From Cymbidium sinense (taxonomy: Eukaryota; Streptophyta; Magnoliopsida; Asparagales; Orchidaceae): a stretch of DNA of 64,000 bases. The translations under genes and the position numbers were made by a program. The notes beneath the pieces are model-generated. The model had not been told where the DNA came from. It searched no databases and saw nothing but the letters and a program-made list of their open reading frames with translations. The stretch covers positions 90,383,666-90,447,665 of the forward strand of contig CM038216.1 in assembly GCA_021442155.1 (NCBI GenBank), given 5' to 3'. Shown here one piece after another: positions 32,772-45,471 of the stretch (positions within the stretch are counted from its first letter, which is position 1; each line of letters opens with the position of its first letter).

Positions 32772-33091
32772 TAAGAATGGGATGAACCTTGGTGATAGGA
32801 ACATCACCGTCAACTATGCTCAGTCTAGATCTCGCAAAGGAGGCGAAGGCGGCGGTTATCGCAGTAGTGGTGGGGGATCTAGAGGTGCTGGTGGATATGG
32901 AGGTGGTGGTCAGAGTAGTGGTGGTTATAGAGGTGGGAGGAACAGTGGTTGAGGATCTGGGGGTGTTGGTCGATATGAATTACCATTTTGATCTATGTCG
33001 TCACTTATGTCTCAAAAAATTTGGTGTCTTACTTGGTTGATGAAATCAAAAAGAAGAAATGTTGAATCTTAATTTCTTCTCTATTAAATAA
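32772..33091 (+). pseudogene. GRP fragment 5, internally deleted
   Basis: Starts AAGAATGGGATGAACC and keeps the first half of the Gly-rich region (SGGGYRSSGGGSRGAG, GYGGGGQSSGGYRG). A repeated GGATCTGGGGGTGTTGGTCG segment is then joined directly to the 3' UTR at TTTTGATCTATGTCGTCACT, so the end of the coding part and the stop region are lost. It ends AAATGTTGAATCTTAATTTC, TTCTCTATTAAATAAA. The 83-codon ATG frame at 32789 is out of the GRP frame. Confidence 0.82.
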
Positions 33092-35699
33092 ACCAAAAAC
33101 CCTAAACCCTAAACTAAAACTTGAACTCCAAACCTAAAATCTAATTCCAAAACCCTAAACCTTAAGCCCTAAAAACCCTAAACCCTAAACCCAAAAACCT
33201 AAAACCCTAAACCCTAAACCTTCAACCCTAAACCCTAAAACCTAAACCTTAAACCCTAAACCCTAAACCCTAAATTTTAAACCTTAAATCCTAAACATTA
33301 AATGCTAAACCTGAAACCCCAAACCCTAAACCTTAAACTAACCCTAAACCCTAAACCTTAAACTCTAAACCCTAAATAAACCCTAAACCCTAAACCCTAA
33401 ACCTTGAACCCAAAAAAGCTAAAAACCAAAACCTAAACTAAATAAAACCTAAAAAATAATTTTAAAAACCTAAATAAAATAATAAAATAAAATAAAATAA
33501 AAAATATAAACTAAGACCTAAGCCAATAAATAAAATAAAATAAAAACTAAATTAAAATGATAAATAAAAATAAAATAAAAAAAAAAAACCTAATTAAGAT
33601 AAACCTAAGATAAAAAAATAAATAAAAAACTAAATAAAACAAAACCTAAAATTAAACCAAAAAAAACCTAAAATAAATAAAAAATAAAATCAAAGACCCT
33701 AAACTAAAAAAACTTATATATAAAAAAAAAAAATAACTAAACCTAAACTATAAATAAACTTATCTAAAATAATTAAACCAAACCTAAACCTAAAATACTA
33801 AACTGAGCTTAAACTTGATAAAATAAAATAAACTAAAATAAACCTAAACTAAAATAAACATAAAAATATAAAACTAAAAAAATAAAATAAAATAAACCTA
33901 AATAGATTAAATTAAACATAAATATAAAATAATATAAAGATAACTAAACTAGAAGATGAAGTGACATAACCTAAACTTAAAAATAAATTAACATAAAAAA
34001 CCTAAACTAAAATAAAATAAACTAAACTAAATAAAAATAAAATAAAATTAAATAAAATAAATAAAATGAACAAAATGAATAAAAAAATAAACTAAATAAA
34101 CTAAACCTACCAATTTGCTTAATTAAAAAAAATTTAAAAACTAAAATATTAAAATAAAACCATGACTATACCTAGCCTAAAACCAACCAAACCCTAGGCC
34201 AACCTGACCTAAAACACCCCAACCCTAACCCTGGACCATAAACCCTAAACCTAGCAAACCCTCAAAACCTAAAAGAAACCTAAAACTACTAAATAAAACC
34301 TAAAGGAGATGAATAAAAGCCTAAACCTAAATTAAATTAAAGTAAAATAAAAACCTAAACTAAAACCTGGGCCTAAACCTAAACCTAAACCTAAAGTAAA
34401 ATAAAAAAATAAATTAAAATAAATTAAATAAACACATAAACTAAACTAAAAAAAGTAAACCTAAAAATAAAAAATCTAAATAAAATTAAAAAATTGAAAA
34501 ATAAAAATAATATAAACCTAAAATAAAATAAAATAAAAAGTAAGTAAAAACCTAAACTAAAAATAAGCCTAAAAATAAATAAAAAATTAAAAAACCTAAA
34601 CTAAAGGTGAAATCAAACCTAAAATAAACAAAATTAGATAAACTAAACCTGACTAAAATAAACTAAACTAAAATAAATAAAACCTAAACCTAAACTTAAA
34701 ATATACAAAGATAAACCCTAAACTAAATAAAATAAAATAAAATAAAATAAAATAAACTAAACTTAAACTAAAAATAAAACCTAAAATAAACTTAAAATAA
34801 AAACCTAAAACCTAAACATAAAAAATAAAATAAAAATGTAAACCTAAACCTAAAAATAAAAAATAAAACCTAAACCTAAAAAAATAAAACAAAAATAAAA
34901 CTAAATTAATAAATAAACTTAAACCTAAAACTAAAGAAAAATAAACTAAAATAAAAAAACCTAAACTAAAATAAATAAACTAAACTAAATTAAAAAATAA
35001 ACATAAATAAAAATTAAAATTAAAGTAAATTTAAATAAATAAATATTAAACTAAAAATACTAAATAAACTACATGCAGTTTGGCAGTTTAAAAACTCCTA
35101 CACTACCCTAGGCTACCCTGACTACCACTATCTGGGACCACCAGGCCCTGACCCTAAACTACCCTAATAAAATAAAATAAATAAATCCCACTGAGCTAAA
35201 CCTACCCACCTAAGCCCAGGCCTTGGGCCACTACCCTGGGCCACCAGGCCATGGGCCCTGGCCCTAAACCATGGGCCAACCTGGGCCACTGGGCCCCCTG
35301 ACCCTAGGCCTTGGCCACCCAGGCCTGGGCCCAGGCCCAAAGCCCTTAGCCCAAGCACATGTGAGCTACTAATAAGACCTAATAAACCTAAACCTAAATA
35401 AAATAAAATAAAACCTAAATTAAAACCTGGGCCTAAAAATAAAAACTAAACTAAATAAAATAAATAAAACCTAAACTAAAATATAAAATAAACTTAAAAA
35501 TAAAAAACCTAAATAAAATAAAATCCAAATGTAATATAAAAATAAAATAAAATAAAAGCTAAATAAAAACCTAAACCTAAAAAATAAACCTAAAATAAAA
35601 CATAAAAATAAATAAAAAATAAAACCTAAACCCAAAACTAAAAAAACAAAACCTAAAATAAACAAAATAAAATAAACCAAAACCTAAACTTAAATATAA
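33092..35699 (+). repeat. Telomere-like satellite block 9
   Basis: CCCTAAA-rich section after GRP fragment 5 (purest near 33240-33270), box AAAAAGCTAAAAACC near 33415, AT-rich unit, landmark CAATTTGCTTAATTAAAAA near 34111, another AT-rich unit with a degenerate landmark near 35070, then a GC-rich CCAGGCC/GGGCCC section (35095-35350) and more CTAAA repeat up to the Tat copy A edge. Open minus-strand frames (35164-35358, 35471-35680) are repeat translations. Confidence 0.87.
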
Positions 35700-36059
35700 G
35701 ACTCGTCTTATGAACTAGATTCTAAGTCTATATGGATAGCAGGTGTACTCCTAGCAGCTAGGACATATCTTCTATTGGGTGGCCAATAAGGAGGTTTTCC
35801 ACCCCTAGGACTACCTCTGAACTGCTTCTTCCTCTACTTGGTTGAGGTGAGGTCATCCTACCCATATGTTCGAATGGAGTGTGACGTGGGTTGAATCTAA
35901 TGTCAAGCTCCACTTACTCCTCCAAGTTTATTTCCTCTCCATTTTATTTTCTTTTCATTTTCTCTTTGCTTTCTTTCTCTTTTTCTTTTCTTTTTTTATT
36001 TTCTTTTTATTTTAATCATTAATCAAGTTCGTGAGAATATACTTGTTGATTTTAAGAGA

Positions 36060-36395
36060 GGTAGTAAGCCGCATCCTCATATATGCTGACCTCATGAACT
36101 GTAAATGGCTTAAGATCTTCTTTGACATAGTAGATGATCCCACCTTTCACGAACTTCATACAATGATGTAGAGAGGATGGAACTATGTTGTTCTCATGTA
36201 TGCATGGTCTCCCAAGTAAAGTGTTGAAAGATGTATCTAAGTCTATAATGCAAAAATTGGCTTCGATCTTCTAATCATCTATCTCCAAGGGCAACACTAT
36301 GGAAAGGCGGTTGACCTCACTTTTGGAGTGCGATTCAATCTTCCCATCTTAGACTTAGGAGTGTTCTAGACACTAAGACTTTCCTAATCCCCCTT
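36060..36395 (-). pseudogene. Protease C-terminal half, copy A
   Basis: Minus-strand reading gives SKSEVNRLSIVLPLEIDD, KIEANFCIIDLDTSFNTLLG, GRPCIHENNIVPSSLHHC, MKFVKGGIIYYVKEDLKPF and TVHEVSIYEDAAYYLP. This is better preserved than copy B and carries the FxxLLGRPxIHxN signature of Tat retropepsin. A single stop lies between DD and KIEA. A purine-rich, Lys-coding run follows on the minus strand (plus-strand T/C-rich 35940-36015). Confidence 0.8.
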
Positions 36396-39120
36396 CCTAA
36401 GCCATATGACCTATCCCATGGACTTACCCATATTTTGATCCAAATCAATCCAAAATCAATTGATATTCTTATAATCAATTTGTATCTTCAATCATCTTCC
36501 TAAATATAAATCAAATCTACATTCAAATGATCAAAACTAAATCAAACTAAATCAAATTAAATCAAAACCCTTCTAAGCTAAATAACCTATCTCATGGACT
36601 TAGCAAAATATTAATCCAAATCAAGTCAAACTCAATTGATTTTCTCATTTAAATCAATCATATTTTCAATAAACTTCTCAAATTTAAATGAAATATACAT
36701 TTAATCATCAAAACAAAATCAAACAAAAACAAAATTCAAACCTAAGAAACATGACCCAACTCGATAGACTTAGCCAAAGTCCTTCATTCCAAAACCCAAA
36801 TTCAATTGATTTTCTCATGAATCAATTATACCTTCAGTCATATTCACAAATATAAATGAAATCTACAATCATCAAGCCAAACCAAAATTAACCCAGGTCA
36901 AACCAACTTAACCCTTTTGACTCAAAATGTTCAAATGAACTAAAACTCATTTAAACCCAATCCAATTAAAATTGAATTTATATATCAATCCCAAATTCAT
37001 ATATAAACTCAGCTAAATCTAACTCAACCCAAAATCAAGCCAACTAGTCCACTTGACCCAAAGTCACCAATTTGACCTATTTGAGACAAGTTCTAATCCC
37101 ACCCAAATTGGATTGAACCAAGCCCATCAAAACCTCCCATCCTGATTGTTGATCATCCTAAGTTGATCAAAAATTGGGTCAAACCAAGTCAACTTTGTCA
37201 TTTGACCAAGTCAAACCCTTAACCAATATGAACCCAAACAAGCCAAATCCCTTGAAACTAATGATTCATACCAAATCAATATTAATATTTGAATATGACT
37301 TCACCTTCAATTGAGTCAAACCAAACCAATTGGCCCTCTTGACCCAAGTTGACCCAAGTTGACCCAAATTAACCTAAAAGATCAAATTGGGTCAAATAAA
37401 AATATAAACCAAATTGATTGCAACCAATGCCTCAAGTTCATTCCAAATTGATTAATGAACTTGAACAAAGCCATGATTGGATCCAATTGAACACAATTGA
37501 CCTACTTATCCCAAATTGACCTAAAGGTTCAAGTTTGTCTAAATCAAAACCAAATCCAAATTAATTGAAACTAAAGCCTACAATCATCTTTAATTGGTCA
37601 ACTAAACTGAAACCAACACCCAACCCAAGCCAATTTGGCCAATTTTATCAAATTGGTCAACTTAACCCATTTGACTGAAATGAATTCAAATGAGCCAAAA
37701 TCAAATCTAAGCCAAACTAAACCAAACTAATTGAACCAAATCATCTCAAATGATCTTATGAACTTGACCCAACCCTTAGTTTGACCCAATTTGACTAGTT
37801 GGTAAACTTGATCCAACCTAACCCAATTTGACCTAAATAAGTCAAAATGAGCCAAAACTAACCAAATTGGCTCTAATTGACTTGAAATGTGGGCTAAGCC
37901 ACTTTTGGCTCATTTCAAATCTACCCAAATAAAATCCAATGCCAAATGATATTTGACCCTTGGGTCAAAGGCATCACATGAGACAAATCACCCATGTAAG
38001 TGGTCATTTCCATTTTTTGGCCACTTGGTACTCTGCCAATGGTCCACCTAGGCACCTAGGACATTGCCCAACCTAACCCAATGGGTGGTTGGGTTAGCCA
38101 TGACCAATGGGAGATGAAATCACCTCTCCCTCCCCATTGGAGCATTTGAAACCCATAGGACACCCATGATTCCTCCTTGGAAGCCACCTCCACACCTTCA
38201 ACCAACCAAGTAGAGCCAACTCAGCTCCTCCCTGCCACCGTTAGAAGCTAAACCTGATCCCACCATCCAATCAAGATGAATGGGGGTATACACCATCCTC
38301 GTTTCCACTCAAACACACACAAAAATCACTCCTGAACTAAGCTGCTTAGAGCTAATCCAAGCTCATTCTTCAATAAAAAAAGCCATTCTCATCCGTCTCA
38401 AAATAGGACACTCCCATTTTTTACCTAACTTCCCCATTTCTCTATCAAACTCAAATTAACTTTGCACGCACCTTCCCTAGGCCTCATCGAGCAAGAATGA
38501 ATGATCTCCCAAGCTTCCCAAGCACCAGAGGTGGGACTTTGATCAAAGTAGAGCTCCAAATCATCAATTAATAGTCTTTCGAGTGAACATTGAGGAATTG
38601 ATCCAATTATTACTTAACAGGGCTTTATATCAACTAAATGAAGCTTCCTCAATCGTTCAAGCTACTGGTCCTAAGCTCTGATGAGGTATGATTTTAAAAT
38701 CGATCCTTAGGAAAAAATGGGTTGGAGCTTTTTGAAGAAAACTTGCATGTCATGTGATCTTAACTATTGGATCACCTTCAATCAATGTAATGAAGGTGTG
38801 GGATCTTTTTGGATTTGATTTGAGCTATAGTAAACTCAGATCAAGTGAGGAATGGCAGACGGACTCCATTCTCCTTCACTCTAATGACGTTAAAACACAC
38901 ACCATTCATTCTTTGTGATCATAATGGATGGTCATGATTAAATCCGCCAGATCAATCTAATTTAATCATATTAAGCTATAGGATTAATCAAAGTCATACA
39001 ATCTTAGATCGGATGGTGGACAAGAAAGCGCATTCGCCGTCACCATGTAGGCACTAAGTCAGATATGTTTTAAGTAGCCAATCTCGTGATGCTATGTGGA
39101 AAGCACGTCGTTTAGAATAC
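36396..39120. other. TTGACC-rich segment unique to copy A
   Basis: Begins after TTCCTAATC with CCCCCTTCCTAAGCC and ends before GATTAGGCTTTGATTAGGCT. It is full of short related words such as CCAAGTTGACCCAA and AATTGGTCAACTT (about 37040-37900), then a more complex part near 38000-39050. No open reading frame. Copy B has a short unrelated stretch (ATGAGACACTTCTAAT) here, which suggests a deletion in B more than an insertion in A. Confidence 0.5.
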
Positions 39121-40491
39121 CATGTGAAGCCAATAGGATTAGGCTTTGATTAGGCTTAATGAATCATTTTTAATGGCTCAAATTTCTACAAATCATAAAA
39201 TGTCATAGAGAAATCCAAAAATTGTAAATAAATACTCATTTTAAAGGTATTTTAGAGGAGAATCAACTAAAAATGATCTTCATTAATTTTGAATAGTAAT
39301 TAATGTTTAATTAATGTTTAATTGCAACATTAATTAGCTTAATTACTCTTAATTACTTGAGCAATTAATCCCAAATTTTGTTGGTTAATTTAATGGGATG
39401 ACCTCTGCCTCCAATGAGTTTCTTGGGATTTATTTCTCACTTAAGTAGGAAAATGGAGTAATTAAACCTTAACTACTCTTTCAAGTTAATAAATGATTAA
39501 TTAATCCCATGAACAGTAATAAATTGGTTAATTAAGTTTATTAATCATTATTAAACAGTAAGTGAACTAAGGAATAGAGTTGGGACCCCATTCCCTAAGT
39601 TCATTTTATCCTTTTCTAAAATGAAATTAATTAAGATTTAACTAATTAATTAAACTAGTAAATCAAATTAAAATCACAATCACATCAGACCTTAATTAAT
39701 TAAATCATGGGGTAGATCTTTAGGTGTTTAATAACCTAAATAAGTTTAATGAAATTATGGTTAGTCCACATGTATGTGGAAATCATAAGAGTAATTAATT
39801 AAGTCCCTTAATCTAATTAACTACTAATCATGAGCTAATTACATTAGGCCCCTTTTATTTCCTAGGATCATTGCAGGTTTATTTCCATGCATATCATGTT
39901 GGCTCATAATTATTTAGTTAATTACTTTAAGGTGACATAGGTAAAGGTAATTAATTCATCTAATTAAGGGTTCAACGTTCAACTTAATTTACATTTCTTT
40001 AAATTAAATCAAATCACTAATGTGGGAATGGGTTTAAAGCAGAAAGTGATGATTTCTCTTCTCCTCTTTAAATCAAATCAAATCCAAAACTTAATTAATA
40101 AAGAAGCTTTGGTTTATGTTAAATAATCTTATTTGATTTGATTGTCCTTAAGAACAAGTTTGGTTGAATGAATCACATGCTTAAATTTCCTCTTTCAAAT
40201 CATGTTAAATTTGGTATGCCATTTGAATTCATGCATCTATCTTTTCAAAATCAAGTAAAATAAAAATTTTCTTTTCTATAAGCTTGCATGTGTTGATTTA
40301 ATTTAATATATGCATGGCTATTATCACTATTAAATCTAAATTTATTTTTCAAAAGCTAATAGATGAATAATAATGTGTTATGATGCTAGTTATAAATGCA
40401 TAAGAAATGCATGTGCTTATAGCTTAAGTGTATGAATGTTGAGTTCTATTTCCTCTATTCATGTGTTTATTTATATAAGATTGAATGGTAA

Positions 40492-41270
40492 TGGGTATAT
40501 AGTTTGGACATCCTGGGAATACGAAGCTTTAGCTAGCCCCAAGTAGGTCAGTTAATTACCTCTTCCCTGCTTTAACAACGTACCCATTTGATTTCATTCT
40601 TATTTATTTCAACAATAGAATTTGGATTGGGCTTTAATTCATATAGATAAATGATTCAATAAAAAAATATAAAATCTTTGAATGATTTTCTTTCCCTCAT
40701 TTATGTATACATCCATACGTGTCCAAGAAAAGCAAGTATATAGTATGGACATCCCAAGAATATGAGGCTTTAGTTAGCCCCAAGGAGGTCATTTGATTAC
40801 CGCACTTCCTTGGGTTAACAATAACACATACTTTCCTATATCTTTGTACATGTATATGTATATGTGATTAGTGAATCAAAATCCCATTTTACATTAAAAT
40901 TGCATGCATTCATAATTGACGGAGTGGTTGAATTAATTGGCCATATGATTTGGAAATTACTTCTTATGTTCAGGTATACAAATTTACATATATTTTGATG
41001 CAAATGGGTTTATAGTCTAGACATCCCAAGAATACAAGGCTTTAGCTAGCTCCAAAGAGGTCATTTGATTACCTCACTTCCTTGGTTTAATAATGGCACA
41101 TGCCTATTTAATTTCATTCTTATGTCCTTTTTGTATAAGAATTTGGATAAAGTTTTAAATTAATATGTTTAAATAATTCAAACAAATAAAATATAAATTC
41201 TAAACATACACATACATTCATCATTTAAGTGTGCTAAAATATGTTGCATGTATAGATATACTTAAGATTA
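40492..41270. repeat. Three-unit direct repeat in the protease insertion, copy A
   Basis: Units start near 40492, 40737 and 41005 with GGGTATATAGTTTGGACATC-type sequence followed by GAGGCTTTAGTTAGCC and GGTCATTTGATTACC forms. The spacing (245 and 268 bp) matches copy B, so the triplication predates the split of the two copies. Confidence 0.8.
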
Positions 41271-43607
41271 AATCATATGCTTGTTACATGTGATGGAAAG
41301 GAATGATTTAATATATATGTAATGGTAGTAATTCAATTAAATTAATCTTAAGATGCCATTCATTTTGAATAAGATTATTTAAAGTGAACCTAAATATAAA
41401 CTAATTAAATCATTTAATAAGCCATTCACTAAAAGGAACTAAATTAAATTAATATACTTTAGAAAGTGACTTAAGGTAGGGATGAAAGAGGGCAATCCTC
41501 TTTTCCTCTCTTTATAACACTTAGGTGCTAAGTGTAATCAAATGAAACAAAGGAAAACACAATTTAAAATTCTCAAATCAATTAAACTACTTCAAGTGAA
41601 ATCAACCTTTCAAGTTAAATTGAATCCTTCAACACTTAGAAAATACAACACTAATACCTAACAAGACTTACCACACAAGCCTTAATACACACATTAGAAT
41701 TAAGTCACCACTTCTAGCTCTAAGCGAGGACGGTGTATGATGTGATATATGACTTTTTTATGATGCATTATTTTAGATTAGATGTTAGGGTTTATGCTTT
41801 GTAGACTGGATGATAGGCCAATATTAGCCTAATCATGTTTTCTACAAGGGATTATGTAAGGGATGCTTAAAATAAATGCTCTTTTTTGCGGGTTGCTTCC
41901 TTAAGCAAAATCAAAGTTAGGACAGGTGGGCTTAGTTACCCATATGTAGGGTACTAAGTCCAAATTATAAATAAATTTTCTTGGGATTATATGTATATTA
42001 CATCTATTTTACAGGTGTAGTTAGATTTACTTTTTTTAGAAATATAATTTTTTTTGAGATAGGAATTAGGATTAGTGTCATGGGGATTAGGATGAGTGGC
42101 CAAAAGGCTTTATCCTAGGGTGCCTTATGATTCCTTTGAAGCAAGCACCATCCAAATGAAAGAAGGAACCAAATCATAAATGAAGATATGAAGAAAGAAG
42201 ACCCCCATAGCATTTAATACAATTATAAATATTTTTTTTCATATTCTAGGTTGTATAAGGGTAGAGCTTAACTACCCATCTTTTCTCTCTTCGGGTTGTA
42301 CGAAGGTGCCCGACCGCACCGACCTTTTATTCTTTTATGATAGTTTATATAATTGTTTGATGTTATGTTTACATTATGTATTAGGATGACATGCTTTTCA
42401 TAGTTTCTTAAATGATTGATGCTTTAATGCGTATCTTGGATACGATTAGGCTCTTAGGATAAAAATAGCTTTTCTAACTAATCACTCATATCTAAATTTT
42501 AAAGCTGCTCATAACCTCATCATAAAGCCTAACACATAAATAATATAATTCAAAGATTTAGCAACCCCTTTGTTGTATGGTTGTATGTTTCACATCATGC
42601 ATGCATATTTTTCTCTCTTGAACATGAAGGATCTCCATCCTTGCATGATAAGGGAATGGTTAACTGTGAGGGCATCCCTTGAGGTGGAGAATGCATTCTT
42701 CTAGTTGATTTGACATATAACCTATTTCATCATGCATAAGCATAAGAAATCCTAAAACTCTCAAAATGATGTTTCTAAAATGAAATAAAATTCAAAAATA
42801 TTTTGCATCTATAGATTAAGTTATATGCTCATACCAGTCATGCTCCAGCCTCTTAGGGAGTGTGTTTAGGACTTTAGTTTCTTTCTAATTAAATAACTAC
42901 CCTAGCTATCTTACAATTCATAAGATTGGAATACATGGTCTTAAAATCATAGGAGGAGTTAGCAGGAGGCCACTCTAGGCGGTTATAAGTCCATAAGTCT
43001 GGCAATTTATTCTCGCTTGTGGGGATAAACCCTTATGTCCATCTGTCGCTTAGATTTAGGTCATGTTTTAGCTCGTACTAAAGCTCCCTAGATTTAGGAT
43101 CTGAGGTAGCTATTTCCATTGGGCTATGAGCATAAATCCTCACCTCTTAGGCATTCCCACAACCTTATTTTGGTGGATTATAAGCCCTAGTAATCTAATT
43201 AAATTTCAACTTAAAATATATAAATATCCTCAACTTCAAAATTATAAAGCCCAACCATAAGATAGGTTGGAATGTTTATTAGGCTTCCTGTATCATAAAC
43301 ATTTCCTACTTATTTTATTGGGTTTCCAAAAATAAGTCTTCTCCTTGAGCTTTCCCAATTAATTTTCCAAAAATAACCAATCTTTTGATAGTCTAACCTT
43401 TAAATCTTTGGATATGATAATTGTCTACATTAATCGAGAGTATTCTTAGGAAATTTCATTTCCTAAGATGTAATTAACTATAGAGGCTTGCCTCCATAGA
43501 ACAAGAACATAGTTTAATATAAACCCTACTTTATTCATCCATGCAAAGTAGGGGAGAAATCTCTAGTACATTCGAAGACCCATCAAGCCTAAGGAGTCCT
43601 TATTACG

Positions 43608-43615
43608 TGATTAGG
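43608..43615. repeat. Target-site duplication, left copy
   Basis: TGATTAGG, identical to 44153-44160. Eight bases is the length produced by hAT transposases. Confidence 0.8.
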
Positions 43616-44152
43616 TAGTGGTGTGCATGTTTTGATTAAAATCAAAAATTCGAACCGATCCAAACCGAATTTTTGAATTCGGATCAGTTTTATAAATTTT
43701 TTTTGGATTTTGGTTTTAGATTTGGTAAAATTCAGTTTTTAGTTTTTGGTTTGATTTTGTATTATCTTAATCCGATTAAACCGATTAAACCAAAAATAGC
43801 AAAAAGTAATTGATTTTTTTCATTTTGTTTAGAAAATTCCTCTCAAAATAGTATTTTCAATGATAAATTTGTATATTATTAGTTTCATTTATTAAAGAGT
43901 TATTTAATTTTGTATGAAATGATTTGATATAATGATGTAGTTCTTTGATAAATAATTATTATAGTAATTATATTTTCAATTTTTAGTTTTTTCTAAACTG
44001 TAACGACAATCAGAAAAAAATTTTCAGTTTGGATCGGTTCGGTTTGTGTTATTGATTAAATGGATCAATTTTTTTAGATTTTGGATTTAAAATTGAATGA
44101 TTTAACAAATTTCAAAATCGATCCATCCAAATCGCTCAATTGCACACCCTTA
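43616..44152. mobile_element. hAT-type MITE, 537 bp
   Basis: Starts TAGTGGTGTGCAT and ends ATTGCACACCCTTA, whose complement is TAAGGGTGTGCAAT; both fit the plant hAT terminal form TAGGGGTGTGCA. Subterminal AACCGATCCAAACCG near 43655 is partly complementary to GGATCGGTTCGGTTTG near 44033. There is no coding capacity. It is flanked by a perfect 8-bp repeat TGATTAGG. Copy B has the unoccupied site TGATTATG at 8477-8484. Such elements are moved by transposase supplied by autonomous hAT elements. Confidence 0.88.
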
Positions 44153-44160
44153 TGATTAGG
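44153..44160. repeat. Target-site duplication, right copy
   Basis: TGATTAGG, the partner of 43608-43615. Confidence 0.8.
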
Positions 44161-44299
44161 TCTAATTTAGTGTGATGTCTCTATCTTTCGAGATAGTATG
44201 TCATACCTCAATCTTGTACCCAATCACCTCAAAAATTATCCCCCTTATGATCTCCATGGTGTCCCCACCTACATCAAAAATAAAGACCACAAGACCCTC

Positions 44300-44525
44300 T
44301 CACCTTGTTCATTGAATCCTCTTAACATCATCCTTTCTTTTTAGAGTTTGGACATGTTGATCCTTTGTAGGCAAAGATCTTAGACTCATAATGTTGACTG
44401 ATACACTTGGGTCAACCAAAACTCTGGATAACCTATATTTGCAAACATCCACTCTAATGTAAAGGGGCGGTTGTGCTCGGTCATCCCTAGGAGTAAGTCA
44501 ACATCGCTGAATGTAACTCATAAGA
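44300..44525 (-). pseudogene. Protease N-terminal half, copy A
   Basis: Minus-strand reading gives DDRAQPPLYIRVDVCKYRLS, RVLVDPSVSVNIMSLRSL, PTKDQHVQTLKRKDD and FNEQGERVLWSL. Tat retropepsin has HNRPLYIxxxI, then ALLDPGSSxNIxPLxTL and GFxxxGxR. The catalytic Asp is kept but the Gly of D-S/P-G is Ser. Coding similarity fades after about 44290, the insertion point. Confidence 0.8.
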
Positions 44526-45471
44526 TGTCCTTCGGGTGACATGCCTCTTCTTTAGTAGCGATCAGCTGAGCTAAGAATATATCTAGATAAAGTAAGGCCT
44601 TGATTAGAGATTCCCTCATCTCTTTGGATAAGACAAGGGTATCATATATGCTTAACTTAGCTGGAAACTTTCAAAGGTGAGCTAGGACATCGTAATCAAC
44701 TCTGCATTGATCCCCATAAGCATATCCATGGGTGGAGCATCCTATGGAGGGGCTATCTGCTCACTTGAACTAATCACTTGCTTACCATTATCTTGAGGTG
44801 CTACCCTAGGAGGTAGAACTTTTCCACTGTGTAGGTTGACTGCAATGACTTCTTAGAATGATGAGCTTGTGGAAAGTTCTACCATCTCATCGGGAAAACC
44901 TACAGCTTCTCTTATGAGATCCTCATAGTGAGTTAACTCCAAGTCAATCTCAAGAGGTGAATCTAATTGATTTAGAGAAGGATAGCCTGACTCTGAATCA
45001 GAAAGGAAAGGATGAAAACTACTAAAGCTATTTTTTTTATTTAGACTCGAAGAGCTTTCAATAGGAATAAAATCAAGAGCATTAGAAGTAGACAATATAT
45101 AAGTAGAATTAGCTTTCTTCATTAATTTCTTTTTGGGTGGAGGTACATGATATAAATCAAGTAAGTAGAGTGAGGGAATTAATTCCCTTATTTGCAGATA
45201 CAATGCTATTGCCGGTAGAAGAGGAGCTAGTAGAAGAGGTGATAGCTGCAATGGTGGAGGGAGTACTAGACTCGGACAGTGGGTATGCTACTGGACTATC
45301 CCTAGCAAGTATGGTGAGTTGTTGCTACTGGTGGGCTATCACCATCCCTGAATTGTCCTTCGTAAGCAAACCTTCTTTGGTGTTGGAGGTTTGAGCTACT
45401 TTAGGTACCTGCAAGGAAATCTTCTTGATCTTAAAAATGATGTTCTTAGAGGTTTGGGATAGGGAGATATC
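44526..45471 (-). pseudogene. Gag-protease linker, copy A
   Basis: The C-terminal part reads HLxKFPAKLSIYDTLVLSKE, MRESLIKALLYLDIFLAQLI and TKEEACHPKDIL in broken frames; it resembles the conserved segment (HLRKxPARLSVxDALxMS) just before protease in Tat elements. The open stretch 44853-45251 (132 codons, Ser- and Leu-rich, with SDSESGYPSLNQLDSPLEID) is the variable linker. The plus-strand frame 45137-45394 is antisense. Confidence 0.65.

Larger units (their letters stand above)
36396..44300. other. Non-coding insertion inside the protease region, copy A
   Basis: About 7.9 kb between the protease halves. The first 2.7 kb (36396-39120) is absent from copy B and is rich in TTGACC/TTTGACC words. 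The rest matches 4646-8640 of copy B. No coding similarity was found in it. It contains the three-unit repeat, a 0.72 kb stretch missing from copy B and a MITE. Its nature (nested LTR or element, or intron-like) is unresolved. Confidence 0.6.

Noticed and set aside
37040..37900. Clustered TTGACC words as W-box promoter elements
   Set aside because: They come from a diverged short tandem repeat in non-coding retrotransposon DNA; there is no linked gene to regulate.
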